64,000 nucleotides of DNA from Bacillus methanolicus PB1 (GCF_000262755.1 NZ_AFEU01000002.1:558001-622000), one strand, 5' to 3'. Numbered from the stretch's first letter, positions 27,752-35,717 are shown. Made by a program: numbers and translations. The notes: generated by a model from the letters alone, not told the origin.

Positions 27752-27871
27752 AGGCTGTCTCATAAGGGTCTGACCCCATGCGCATTTATCAATATATAGC
27801 ACATTTATCCAACATAATGTCCTATATATTGTGTTATGGGGACTGACCCTTGGGCTTTTGAGACAGCCTCG
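27752..27871. repeat. MITE-like palindromic element with GGCTGTCTCA ends
   Basis: Ends GAGGCTGTCTCATAAGGGTC and TGGGCTTTTGAGACAGCCTC. The body holds TGACCCCATG, CATTTATCCAACATAATGTC and ATATTGTGTTATGGGG. It is the full-length reverse-complement copy of the element at 19106-19203. It may serve as terminator for the ywpF gene to the right. Confidence 0.8.
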
Positions 27872-27882
27872 TTATCAACTCA

Positions 27883-28305
27883 TCAAACCTTATTTATAAC
27901 TGCTAGTCTTGGTCTGCTTTTCATTTTCTCTTTAAATTCGATTAACAGGTTTTCTCCGGTCATCCCTTTTTTTAGGAGGTCACCGAGCACCAATTCGGCG
28001 TATTCATTTCTTGTTCTTTTCAGCGTGCCTTCAAGCAAAACGCTGATATTGTTTTCGAACTCTTTTACAGAATGCACTTTTGTGAGAAACGACGCAGGAT
28101 CATTTTCCTTTTTTGAAATCACTACTTGGACAATCATTTCGTTGCCGGCTTTGAAACAATCAAGATAAGATTTTTTTGTATAAGCTTCAATCAGCCACGT
28201 ATTAAGGTCATCTTCTTTATTTATAATCAGCCCGTCTTGCAATTCAATATCCTTCAAATCCGTGCCTTCGACAATTTGCAGCGAGATCAGCTTGAACGTT
28301 TTCAT
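27883..28305 (-). CDS. ywpF: YwpF-like family protein
   Basis: 140 residues starting MKTFKLISLQIVEGTD, which matches the YwpF-like family of bacilli. The homologue in B. subtilis lies in the same neighbourhood (fabZ/ywpB to ssbB/ywpH). Soluble, mixed alpha/beta; no catalytic motif seen. Start at 28305 is chosen because ATCGGGAGGATAAAG is directly upstream; the open frame extends further upstream without a binding site. Function unknown. Confidence 0.8.
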   Translation of the reverse strand: MKTFKLISLQIVEGTDLKDIELQDGLIINKEDDLNTWLIEAYTKKSYLDCFKAGNEMIVQVVISKKENDPASFLTKVHSVKEFENNISVLLEGTLKRTRNEYAELVLGDLLKKGMTGENLLIEFKEKMKSRPRLAVINKV

Positions 28306-28607
28306 CTTTATCCTCCCGATTCCCATTTCACTGGAAAGTAGTTCGCAAACACTTTTTACACAATCTCTAGTATGACAAATTATAACACAGCTGAAAATGA
28401 AAACGAATTCTAACCGTGTCGAAAAATATTTGTCGAAAGTAGTAAAAACATAGTTTAAGACGTTTCCTGTTTTGAAAATCAGATTTTCGCCAGGTGAAAA
28501 CCCGAATTTTTGAGCCAATTTTCTTTCTATAAATTCATTATTTCAATTTTACGATAGGGCAAGTCAAGGACTATCATAAAAACATCAAAAGGAAAGGAGA
28601 AGAAACT
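28306..28607. other. Divergent control region between ywpF and ssb
   Basis: 302 bp without a gene. On the minus strand there is an extended -10 element (TGTTATAAT; -10 at plus positions 28379-28384) reading toward ywpF. I could not define a convincing ssb promoter or a ComK box. Confidence 0.5.
28379..28388 (-). promoter_or_regulatory. Extended -10 promoter element for ywpF
   Basis: The minus strand reads TGTTATAAT, a perfect -10 with the TGn extension, about 75 bp upstream of the ywpF start. The -35 is poor (TTCGTT at 17 bp). Confidence 0.45.
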
Positions 28608-28979
28608 TTGATAAACCAAGTTACACTTGTCGGGAGGCTGACTAGAGACCCTGAATTAAGGGTTACCCCTGAAGGTACATACGTAACCAATATCATTTTA
28701 GCGGTCAACCGCAACTATCGTAACCAGCATGGGGAAATTGACACTGATTTTGTCCAATGCACTCTTTGGAAAAAACTAGCCGAAAACACGGCCCAGTATT
28801 GCAGGAAAGGTTCAGTGCTCGGAATCACAGGAAGAATTCAGACGAGAAATTACGAAAATCAAGAAGGCAAAAAAGTTTTTGTAACAGAGGTGGTTGCCGA
28901 AGGAGTCAGGTTCCTGAGCCCAAAACCTTCAGCTGAACGATCCAAACAGCAAGAAAAGGAGGCATTTGCAGTTGAATAA
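28608..28979 (+). CDS. ssbB: Single-stranded DNA-binding protein (SsbB-type)
   Basis: OB-fold protein that coats single-stranded DNA. The 123 residues begin MINQVTLVGRLTRDPELR and continue with ILAVNRNYRNQHGEIDTDFV, QCTLWKKLAENTAQYCRKGS and a C-terminus without the usual acidic DDDxPF tip. The short length and missing tip fit the SsbB (YwpH) paralogue, linked to competence in B. subtilis, rather than the main SsbA. TTG 28608 follows GGAAAGGAGA. The ssbB label is inferred from length, tail and context. Confidence 0.85.
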   Translation: MINQVTLVGRLTRDPELRVTPEGTYVTNIILAVNRNYRNQHGEIDTDFVQCTLWKKLAENTAQYCRKGSVLGITGRIQTRNYENQEGKKVFVTEVVAEGVRFLSPKPSAERSKQQEKEAFAVE

Positions 28980-29220
28980 TCACGACGATTGGGGAGCCAG
29001 ACTGGAAATGCTTTTAGAAAGCTTAATAAAAATGCTCGGAAAAACGAACGAAAAAGTCGATGACTTAAACAAAAGGGTTCATCAGCTCGAATGGTGCATG
29101 AAAAACATATCATTGCGAGATAAAGACACAGCCATTTTTACACTCGTAAAAGACGCTCCGAATAACAAGCATGAAAAAACTGAAAAATCCATGAAAAAAC
29201 ATTACTCCATCACGATGTAA
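28972..29220 (+). CDS. Small coiled-coil protein, function unknown
   Basis: 82 residues from TTG 28972, which has AAAGGAGG 9 nt upstream; an in-frame TTG at 28966 is too close to the site. The sequence WGARLEMLLESLIKMLGKTN, then EKVDDLNKRVHQLEWCMKNI, is helical and mirrors the start module of the heptad protein at 27680 (LTSIIAMVGKTN..ENRLQGLE). It overlaps the ssb 3' end by 8 bp, so is likely co-translated with ssb. No known domain recognised. Confidence 0.65.
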   Translation: MNNHDDWGARLEMLLESLIKMLGKTNEKVDDLNKRVHQLEWCMKNISLRDKDTAIFTLVKDAPNNKHEKTEKSMKKHYSITM

Positions 29221-29305
29221 GACTTCCCATAACTTTCTCCCATTTTCCTTCCAATATTTTTCCTTCCATATAAAGAATCAATGACTGCCTCCAAATCCTC
29301 GCATT

Positions 29306-29330
29306 GCCCGGCTTTAATGCCGGGTTTTTT
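29306..29330 (+). terminator. Terminator of the ssb operon
   Basis: GCCCGGC-TTTAAT-GCCGGGTTTTTT. Confidence 0.93.
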
Positions 29331-29439
29331 GTGTTTTTCATCAATATGAAAACAGTTTAAAAAGTATGATATAGATGAAAACTAGGAAGGTCGACATTTA
29401 AAATGACATTACAACAATAACCTGTCAGGGGGAAAAACA

Positions 29440-30108
29440 GTGGAGTTTTTAGGATTGGAATTGGCAACACTCTTACAAGTTATTGGTGTTGATCTCATAC
29501 TTAGCGGAGATAATGCAATCGTAATTGCATTAGCCGCCAGAAATGTGCCTGCAGAACAACGAAAAAAAGCGATTTTTTGGGGAACATTCGGTGCGATTGT
29601 TTTAAGATTGATTATTGCGGCCATTATTGTATGGTTGCTGAAAATCCCATTAATTTCATCCATTGGAGGAATTTTGCTTATTCGAATTGCTTATAATTTA
29701 CTTGCCGGAAAAGATAAAGAACACAAAGACGGAGGCAACACAGCGGCATCAGCAGTTAGAACAATTATTATCGCAGATGCTGTCATGTCACTGGATAACG
29801 TTTTAGCATTAGCGGGTGTTGCACATGATTTTGTACCAATTCTGATTGGAATCTTAATTTCTATTCCAATTATTATTTGGGGAAGTCAAATCATATTAAG
29901 TGCTATGGAAAAGTTTCCTATTATTATTTATGCGGGTGCTGGTCTTTTAGCCTATACCGCAGGTGAAATGATTGTTAGAGATCGAAAAATAGATATTTTT
30001 CTGCATTCTTTAGCTCCAAACCTGGCACAAACGATCCATGTTGGCCTTCCAATTGCACTAGTTATCGCAGTAGTGGGAATCGGGTACTATAAAAGAAAAA
30101 ATAAATAA
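29440..30108 (+). CDS. TerC family integral membrane protein (YjbE-like)
   Basis: 222 residues with about seven membrane helices. The twin acidic motifs of the family are visible: GVDLILSGDNAIVIALAARN in helix 1 and IIIADAVMSLDNVLALAG in the second half. TerC-family proteins such as MeeF/MeeY in bacilli export manganese, associated with metalation of secreted proteins. The exact substrate here is inference. Start GTG 29440 follows CAGGGGG. No yybP-ykoY riboswitch fold was recognised in the leader. Confidence 0.85.
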   Translation: MEFLGLELATLLQVIGVDLILSGDNAIVIALAARNVPAEQRKKAIFWGTFGAIVLRLIIAAIIVWLLKIPLISSIGGILLIRIAYNLLAGKDKEHKDGGNTAASAVRTIIIADAVMSLDNVLALAGVAHDFVPILIGILISIPIIIWGSQIILSAMEKFPIIIYAGAGLLAYTAGEMIVRDRKIDIFLHSLAPNLAQTIHVGLPIALVIAVVGIGYYKRKNK

Positions 30109-30109
30109 A

Positions 30110-30135
30110 AAAGGATTCCATAAAGGGAATCCTCA
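30110..30135. terminator. Bidirectional terminator between terC-like and pfpI-like genes
   Basis: AGGATTCC / GGGAATCCT stem. On the minus strand it is followed by a T-rich run (TTTTTTATTTATTTTT), on the plus strand by AT-rich sequence. It serves two convergent genes. Confidence 0.8.
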
Positions 30136-30148
30136 TAAATTATTTCTT

Positions 30149-30679
30149 CTATTCTTTGTTATGAGCCAATACATCTGCAAAAGCTTTTACATACTCGGGC
30201 AAATCCGGGGGACGGCGGCTTGAAACAAGATGTCCGTCTACCACCACCGGTTCATCAAGCCATAGCGCTCCTGCATTCTCCATATCATCGCGGATGCCCG
30301 GTGTGCTAGTTACCTTTTTTCCTTGCAAAATTTTTGCAGAAATCAGAACCCAACCGGCATGACAAATTTGGCCAATCGGCTTTTTATTTTCTTCCATATG
30401 CTGCACTAACGAAATAACTTCCGGAAAACGGCGCAGCTTATCCGGCGCCCAGCCGCCTGGGACTAAAAGCGCATCATATTCTTCAGGATTGATCTCGCCA
30501 AATGCAAAATCAGCTACAGCCGGAACCCCATATTTCCCTATGTATGTTTCTTTTGCCTTTTCCCCTGCAAGACGGACAACCGCACCTTCTTCCTGCAGAC
30601 GAAGAATTGGATACCAAAGCTCCAAATCCTCAAACTCATGATGCACAAGGCTGACAACTTTTTTATCTTTTAATCGCAC
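30149..30679 (-). CDS. DJ-1/PfpI family protein (general stress / deglycase-like)
   Basis: 176 residues of the class-I glutamine-amidotransferase-like fold. The nucleophile elbow holds Cys106 (GQICHAGW); Glu-rich HHEFEDLELWYPI near the N-terminus supplies the usual acidic partner; ALLVPGGWAPDKLR and STPGIRDDMENAGA are PfpI signatures. Family members act as stress-induced proteases or protein/nucleotide deglycases; the exact activity here is unknown. Start GTG 30679 is chosen because TTAGGAGGTG lies 9 nt upstream; an open extension to 30823 has no binding site. Confidence 0.88.
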   Translation of the reverse strand: MRLKDKKVVSLVHHEFEDLELWYPILRLQEEGAVVRLAGEKAKETYIGKYGVPAVADFAFGEINPEEYDALLVPGGWAPDKLRRFPEVISLVQHMEENKKPIGQICHAGWVLISAKILQGKKVTSTPGIRDDMENAGALWLDEPVVVDGHLVSSRRPPDLPEYVKAFADVLAHNKE

Positions 30680-30829
30680 TAACAGAGCACCTCCTAAGTT
30701 TATATAAAGACTCTTTTCGCAGATATTATTAATTTTGCATATACAGGAACATTTGTTCTTTAGGATTTTCGTATTGCGGTGATTGCACGCTGCGCCTGAT
30801 GGGAACAGACATAAAAGCAGCAATCTTTT

Positions 30830-31144
30830 AGAAAAGAGCGTATATAAAATAATTTTAAGCTTTTATCATACATTTGCAAGCGAAAAGTTCAGATAATTGA
30901 AAAATTTTCCGGCTGAAAATTTTCTCTTTTGGAATGTGGAAAGAGAGATTCCTTATATGACATAAAAAAAATTTTCCAATTAATAGCCGGTAATATTCCA
31001 TTTATTAGAATTTTATAGAAGAATCGGCTGTCGCTGCCTTTGTGCTGTATTTTTTTAAAAAAAAGTCTTGTGTTGGAATCGCTTACTGCTTTAGAGTTCT
31101 AATTAACATAATTTAAATAATATTTAGAAAGTTGGGATTGTTTC
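30830..31144. other. Gene-free region upstream of gapN
   Basis: 315 bp, AT-rich. Contains two nearby copies of GAAAATTTTC-like palindromes (about 30898-30925) and a third AAAATTTTCC (about 30966). No confident promoter. Confidence 0.5.
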
Positions 31145-32590
31145 ATGCAGGTATTGGAAAAAGATCATAAGTTTTTATTAAATGGAAAATGGTGTTATAG
31201 TTCTTCCAATGAATTTATCAATATTTATTCTCCATCTACAGGTGAAATCGTGGGACGGGTTCCAGCTATGACAAAAGATGAAATAGATAAAGCGGTAGCC
31301 GGAGCTTGTCAAGCACAGAAAAATTGGGAAAAGCTGGCCGTAAGTGACCGTGCCAAAATATTGCATGCTTGGGCAGATGAATTAGTAAAAATGATTGATG
31401 TAATTGCTCCGATGATTATGAATGAAGTAGGGAAAAACATCTCAACAGCAAAAAGGGAAGTGATTCGAACCGCAGATATCATTCGCTACACGGCAGAAGA
31501 AGGGGTTCGCATTCACGGAGAATTCATTAATGGCGGTTCGTTGGATGCCGACAGCTCCAAAAAAACAGCCATCGTCGAAAAAAAACCGCTTGGCGTCATT
31601 TTAGCCATTTCACCATTTAACTATCCAATTAACCTTGCTGCTACAAAAATTGCCCCCGCTTTAATTGCAGGAAATGCAGTTGTTTTCAAACCTGCGACAC
31701 AGGGAGCCATTAGTGGCTTATTGATGATTCAAGCATTAGAAAATGCCGGATTGCCTGAAGGTTTAGTCAATACAGTTACAGGTAAGGGTTCAGAAATTGG
31801 TGATTATATCATTACCCACCCATTTATTGATATGATTTCATTTACAGGAGGAACAGGAACAGGACAAAATATTGCAAGAAAAGCTTCAATGATTCCTCTC
31901 GTACTGGAGCTTGGAGGAAAGGACCCGGCTATTGTATTAGAAGATGCAGATCTTGAACTTGCGGCAGCGGAAATCGTCAGCGGTGCTTTTTCTTATAGCG
32001 GACAACGCTGTACAGCCATTAAAAGAGTTATCGTTCTTAAAGATGCAGCAGCCCCGCTAATTGAAAAAATTAAAGAAAAAGTCGAAAAACTGACGGTTGG
32101 CAAACCGGAAGACGATGCGGATATTACTCCTTTAATCGATGAAAGTTCAGCGGACTTTGTACAAGGTTTAATTGATGATGCTCTGGCTAAAGGGGCAACT
32201 CTCATCACCGGCAACAAACGCGAGAAAAACTTGATTTATCCAACTGTCTTAAGTAATGTTACAAAAGATATGAAAGTTGCGTGGGAAGAACCTTTCGGAC
32301 CTGTCTTGCCTTGTATAATTGTCGACAGCGCAGAGGAAGCAATCGAAATTGCAAATGAGTCTGAATTTGGACTGCAGGCAAGTGTATTTACAACAAATAT
32401 CGAAAAAGCATTTTCCATTGCTTCATCACTAGACGTTGGTTCTGTCCAAATTAATGGAAGAACTGAGCGCGGTCCCGATCATTTTCCATTTTCAGCTGTA
32501 AAAAATTCCGGTCTTGGCTCTCAAGGTATTCGCCAAAGCATCATATCCATGATGCGAGACAAAGTAACAGTTATCAATTTAAAAAGATAA
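31145..32590 (+). CDS. gapN: NADP-dependent (non-phosphorylating) glyceraldehyde-3-phosphate dehydrogenase
   Basis: Oxidises glyceraldehyde-3-phosphate directly to 3-phosphoglycerate, making NADPH and bypassing the ATP-forming step of glycolysis. The 481-residue aldehyde dehydrogenase has Asn159 (SPFNYPIN), the general base Glu255 (LELGGKDP), catalytic Cys289 (SGQRCTAIKRV) and EEPFGPVLPC. GapN-specific features are AIKRV after the cysteine and NGRTERGPDHFPF near the C-terminus, which set it apart from other aldehyde dehydrogenases. The binding site is weak (GTTGGGATTG). Single-gene transcription unit as far as visible. Confidence 0.92.
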   Translation: MQVLEKDHKFLLNGKWCYSSSNEFINIYSPSTGEIVGRVPAMTKDEIDKAVAGACQAQKNWEKLAVSDRAKILHAWADELVKMIDVIAPMIMNEVGKNISTAKREVIRTADIIRYTAEEGVRIHGEFINGGSLDADSSKKTAIVEKKPLGVILAISPFNYPINLAATKIAPALIAGNAVVFKPATQGAISGLLMIQALENAGLPEGLVNTVTGKGSEIGDYIITHPFIDMISFTGGTGTGQNIARKASMIPLVLELGGKDPAIVLEDADLELAAAEIVSGAFSYSGQRCTAIKRVIVLKDAAAPLIEKIKEKVEKLTVGKPEDDADITPLIDESSADFVQGLIDDALAKGATLITGNKREKNLIYPTVLSNVTKDMKVAWEEPFGPVLPCIIVDSAEEAIEIANESEFGLQASVFTTNIEKAFSIASSLDVGSVQINGRTERGPDHFPFSAVKNSGLGSQGIRQSIISMMRDKVTVINLKR

Positions 32591-32737
32591 AACAACCTTT
32601 TATATCTTTTGATTTGTCCCCCAAGCATGTGTGCAGTCTATTGGGAAAGCCCCCGAACAGCGAAGGCTGAAGAAACAGTCTGCTTGACATTGAAACTACT
32701 CTTATTTCCTGCTTTACACACGTACCACTTTCATCCT

Positions 32738-32821
32738 GCGGAGGGGGTTTGACTCATAATGGTCAGATTCCCTCCGATAATATCTATATGCTGCATAGAA
32801 GGGGTCTGCCCCTATGCTAAT
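32738..32821. repeat. Degenerate MITE-like palindromic element
   Basis: GAGGGGGTTTGACTCATAAT, GGTCAGATTCCCTCC, ATATCTATATGCTGCATAGA, then AGGGGTCTGCCCCT. A worn copy of the family seen at 26.0 and 45.4 kb. Confidence 0.55.
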
Positions 32822-32866
32822 GGAACCTTATAAAGTTTGAACCACCGAGCGAATAAAATGAAAAAA

Positions 32867-32920
32867 TAGCACATTATTTCCATGCCGGATTTGATATCCG
32901 GCGCTTGAAATAATGTGCTA
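32867..32920. terminator. Large palindrome between gapN and the NERD gene
   Basis: TAGCACATTATTTC and GAAATAATGTGCTA are perfect 14-bp arms; an inner GCCGGAT / ATCCGGC stem completes the hairpin. AT-rich flanks lie on both sides. Probable bidirectional terminator for two convergent genes. Confidence 0.65.
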
Positions 32921-32932
32921 ATTTACTATTTT

Positions 32933-33219
32933 CTGAGCCTTCCTCAGAGGAGATGAGCCTTAAATTTTGGTTTATGAGCCGTAATTCTGGTTTATGCGCT
33001 GTTATTTTAATTTATAAGCCGTTATTTTGACTTATGAGTCTTTATTCTGATTTTTGAGCCTTTATTTTGACTTATGAGTCTTTATTCTGATTTATGAGCC
33101 TTTATTTAAATTTATGAGCCGTCATTCTGATTTATAAGCTGTTAATCTGGTTTATGAGCCTTAATTTTGACTTATGAGCTGTCATTCTGATTATGGGCTT
33201 TTACCGCATTTTATGAGCC
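32933..33219. repeat. 20-bp degenerate tandem array, TTTATGAGCC type (locus 2)
   Basis: About 15 units with cores starting at 32933, 32953, 32974, 32994 and then every 20 bp to 33174, followed by 33193 and 33213. Typical unit ATGAGCCTTTATTCTGATTT. Cores vary by one base (ATAAGCC, ATGAGTC, TTGAGCC, ATGCGCT). The last unit overlaps the end of the NERD gene coding sequence. Confidence 0.88.
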
Positions 33220-34205
33220 GAACTCGCAATCTCATTTTTAAAATCTAACTGCGGTCTATAATAGATTCGCCCTTTTTTTTCTCCTGAAAAGGGCAAGTTC
33301 ATAGATGAGAGCATTTTTGAAGCCGCATGCCGTGATGGAAGATGAAGAAAGTCGCGAAATTCCTTATTTGTAATCGTGGGGTTAATAAGCAAAAAATAAT
33401 CCTGAATGGCCTGTACATGCGCATCTTTTGATTGATGAGTGCAATGAGGACAATGCCAGTTTCTTTTATAACGTTCCATAGAAAATAAAGAGCAATTTGG
33501 ACATTGGACACCGGTTATCAACTCTTTTTTTGGGATTTTAAAAGGCTGCGGCTCGGAAGGAGTATGACTTTTTAATAAAAGTCGATTCAGTTTACGCAAT
33601 TCTTTCGGGCTTAATTTTTCATTTGAATACATTTTTTCAAAGTCATTTATTTTTTCTAAAATGTTAGGAGAATGAAGAATTCTTCGAGAAATGTCAGACT
33701 TTCCATTGGGCGGTTTAATAATCGTTGAAGGATTGCTTATTACAACTAAGTATTCAATGGGGATATGATGAAGGTTATTATCATTCATCCAATGCATCAG
33801 TTGTGTTCTTTGCCGTCTAACCTGGGCCAGAGGATTTGGAAATCCTTCCTCCTTATCGTTGGCAGTCCTGATAAACTGGTTAAAGGTTGGTTCAAAATTG
33901 ATTGTTCCGAAAAAATTTTTGACCTCTAAAATTAACGCATAATTGGCAGAAAGAATAAACGTATCCATCTGGAAATGCAAAGGGCCATTCGCCAAATGAA
34001 GATCATGGTAAATGAAGTAACGATCCTCTGGAAGGAAGTTTAAATAGTAGTCGAGAGATAGTTCTCCCCGATATCCGGCCCACCTTTTTGTAAGCTCTTC
34101 TTCAAATTCCGGCAATCTTGGATGATCTTTGGGAAGCCGTCTCAATAAAGCCTCAAGCATCAAAATTTTTATCGGAATTTTCCGCTCCTTGGCGATCAAA
34201 GTCAT
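33201..34205 (-). CDS. NERD-domain protein with C-terminal zinc ribbon
   Basis: 334 residues. The NERD (nuclease-related) domain spans about residues 35-150: GYRGELSLDYYL, FIYHDLHL, QMDTFILSANYALILEVKNF with the D..ExK arrangement of restriction-nuclease-like folds. A zinc ribbon follows at about 235-262 (CPNCSLF..WHCPHC). ATG 34205 follows AAAGGAGTG. The last five codons (AHKMR) come from a TTTATGAGCC repeat unit. Cytoplasmic; DNA/RNA processing is inferred from family only. Confidence 0.82.
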   Translation of the reverse strand: MTLIAKERKIPIKILMLEALLRRLPKDHPRLPEFEEELTKRWAGYRGELSLDYYLNFLPEDRYFIYHDLHLANGPLHFQMDTFILSANYALILEVKNFFGTINFEPTFNQFIRTANDKEEGFPNPLAQVRRQRTQLMHWMNDNNLHHIPIEYLVVISNPSTIIKPPNGKSDISRRILHSPNILEKINDFEKMYSNEKLSPKELRKLNRLLLKSHTPSEPQPFKIPKKELITGVQCPNCSLFSMERYKRNWHCPHCTHQSKDAHVQAIQDYFLLINPTITNKEFRDFLHLPSRHAASKMLSSMNLPFSGEKKGRIYYRPQLDFKNEIASSAHKMR

Positions 34206-34292
34206 CACTCCTTTTAATTTTTTGGCATTTTTCTACATAAACAGGAAAAATTCCTTCATTTTTAGAAAAAAATTTACTAGAAATAAAGATTT

Positions 34293-34682
34293 ATGAGCTC
34301 TTATCGGGGGATATGAGCTTTTAAAAATTTTTATGAGCCTTTAATCAAATATATGAGCCTTTAAAAATTTTTATGAGCCTTCATCCAAATATATGAGCTT
34401 TGATTTCAGTTTATGAGCCTTTATCCGGAAATATGAGCCGTCATTTCAATTTATGAGCCTTCGTCCGGAAATATGAGCCGTCATTCCATTTCATGAGCCT
34501 TCAGTCAAAAATATGTGCCGTCAATTAAAAATATGAGCCTTCAGTCAAAAATATGAGCCGTCAATTCAATTTATGAGTCTTCATCAAAAATATAAGCTGT
34601 CATTTCAATTTATCAGCTTTCATCCAGAATTATGAGCCGTCATTCCATTTAATGTAATGAGCCTTCATCCATATATAAGCCT
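34293..34682. repeat. 20-bp degenerate tandem array, TTTATGAGCC type (locus 3)
   Basis: About 20 units with cores at 34293, 34313, 34333 and so on at an exact 20-bp step. Units alternate between tails such as TTCATCCAAATAT and GTCATTTCAATTT, giving a 40-bp dimer. The array fills the space between the XRE stop codon (34683) and about 90 bp before the NERD start. Confidence 0.9.
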
Positions 34683-35090
34683 CTACCTCTTATAATGCCT
34701 GATCTCCTTCATAAAAGCTCTTACAGTATTAATGACCAAGGTTCTTTTTTTATCATCATAGTTGTACCACTCTAAAAGAATGTCTTTGATTTTTGGTTCT
34801 TTTTCTAACAGCTCTAAAATAAGCTCCAATTCCCGGTCGTTTGAGTTTTCCTTTAGCAGTAAAGCCGGCTTATCCTTTTCTTCTGCTTGTGGATCAAGCT
34901 CCGCCACTAAATACTCTTTTTCGACTTTAAAGATTTCGGCAAATTGCAAGATCGTTTGGTAATCAGGCAGACTGCGGCCCGTTTCATAGCGGCTGATTGT
35001 TGAACGGTCCACTTTCATCATGTCAGCAACAAAATCTTGCGTCCAGCCTTTTTTTATTCTAAGCTCCCTTAGCTTTTTGGAAAGCGACAT
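34683..35090 (-). CDS. XRE family transcriptional regulator
   Basis: 135 residues with an N-terminal Cro/CI-type helix-turn-helix (about 5-60: LRELRIKKGWTQDFVADMMK, VDRSTISRYETGRSLPDYQT). The C-terminal helical region (about 75-135) is acidic then basic and may dimerise. Start at 35090 is preceded by GTGAGAAAAG. It reads toward the NERD gene, separated by repeat array 3. The region upstream has several GTGC / GCAC half-sites that may be its operator. Target genes unknown. Confidence 0.88.
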   Translation of the reverse strand: MSLSKKLRELRIKKGWTQDFVADMMKVDRSTISRYETGRSLPDYQTILQFAEIFKVEKEYLVAELDPQAEEKDKPALLLKENSNDRELELILELLEKEPKIKDILLEWYNYDDKKRTLVINTVRAFMKEIRHYKR

Positions 35091-35155
35091 CTTTTCTCAC
35101 CCACATCAAGTTCATATAAGATTAACTTAACGGGAAAAGAGTAGTATCGGGGTTT

Positions 35156-35198
35156 GTGTGCAACATGAAAACGCACAATAACGTGCGCATATTGCACG
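35156..35198. promoter_or_regulatory. Candidate operator with GTGC/GCAC half-sites upstream of the XRE gene
   Basis: CGCAC (35172-35176) and GTGCG (35183-35187) form an inverted repeat; GTGC (35183) pairs again with GCAC (35194-35197), and GTGTGC lies at 35156. The cluster is 65-110 bp upstream of the XRE start and faces the divergent gene at 35287. Confidence 0.45.
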
Positions 35199-35286
35199 AC
35201 TGATAGGAAAATAGGACTTTAGAAGGATTTACAAGAAATTTGGAGAATTATGTAAGGTATTATAAGAAAGGAGAATTGCTAATGAA

Positions 35287-35706
35287 ATGAAGAACTATAC
35301 GATCCATTCAGGTGAAAAAGAGGAAAGCTGTCAACTTATTTTTATTGGAGAGAAGGATCCGGAATATAATGCAAAAATTGCTCATCCACCTGGATTTTTC
35401 GATGCCCTGCAATTAAGCCGCAACTCTTTTCGTACTTCGTATTGTATTTTGCCTCTCTGCACTCATACAAGCGTCACGGTTAACTTCGTCGAAAATCAAC
35501 AGGTTAAAGCCGTCCAATTTACTTTTAATTTTCATAAACAGAAAATCCTCATCAAAGAAAAAGCAGGTAAAATAAGCAGAGCGACAGCCTATAAGCTTCT
35601 TTCTTGCTTCTTGATCAAAAACGGCAATAAACTGTTGTATTTAACATTCCCTCCCGGTGACCGTGAAAATTTCAGCAAAGAACCAAATCCCACTTTTTTA
35701 ACCTAA
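35287..35706 (+). CDS. Hypothetical protein, 139 residues
   Basis: Not recognised. The protein is soluble, with two cysteines close together (YCILPLCTHTSV) and a basic middle (FHKQKILIKEKAGKISRATA). ATG 35287 has AAAGGAG 13 nt upstream. A nearer ATG at 35282 opens a two-codon frame that stops within the ATGAAATGA sequence, so initiation might be coupled. It ends just before the left hairpin of an IS200/IS605 element and is divergent from the XRE gene. Confidence 0.55.
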   Translation: MKNYTIHSGEKEESCQLIFIGEKDPEYNAKIAHPPGFFDALQLSRNSFRTSYCILPLCTHTSVTVNFVENQQVKAVQFTFNFHKQKILIKEKAGKISRATAYKLLSCFLIKNGNKLLYLTFPPGDRENFSKEPNPTFLT

Positions 35707-35717
35707 TCTCGAAAGAA

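Noticed and set aside
28480-28607. ComK box upstream of ssbB
   Set aside because: AT-rich motifs exist, but no pair of AAAA-N5-TTTT boxes with correct spacing could be identified.
29221-29439. Manganese riboswitch (yybP-ykoY) upstream of the TerC-family gene
   Set aside because: The region contains the ssb-operon terminator and AT-rich sequence, but I could not find the conserved yybP-ykoY internal loops.
32933-34682. TTTATGAGCC arrays as CRISPR arrays
   Set aside because: The unit is 20 bp in total with only about 10 conserved bases, tails are related to each other rather than unique spacers, and no cas gene is present.
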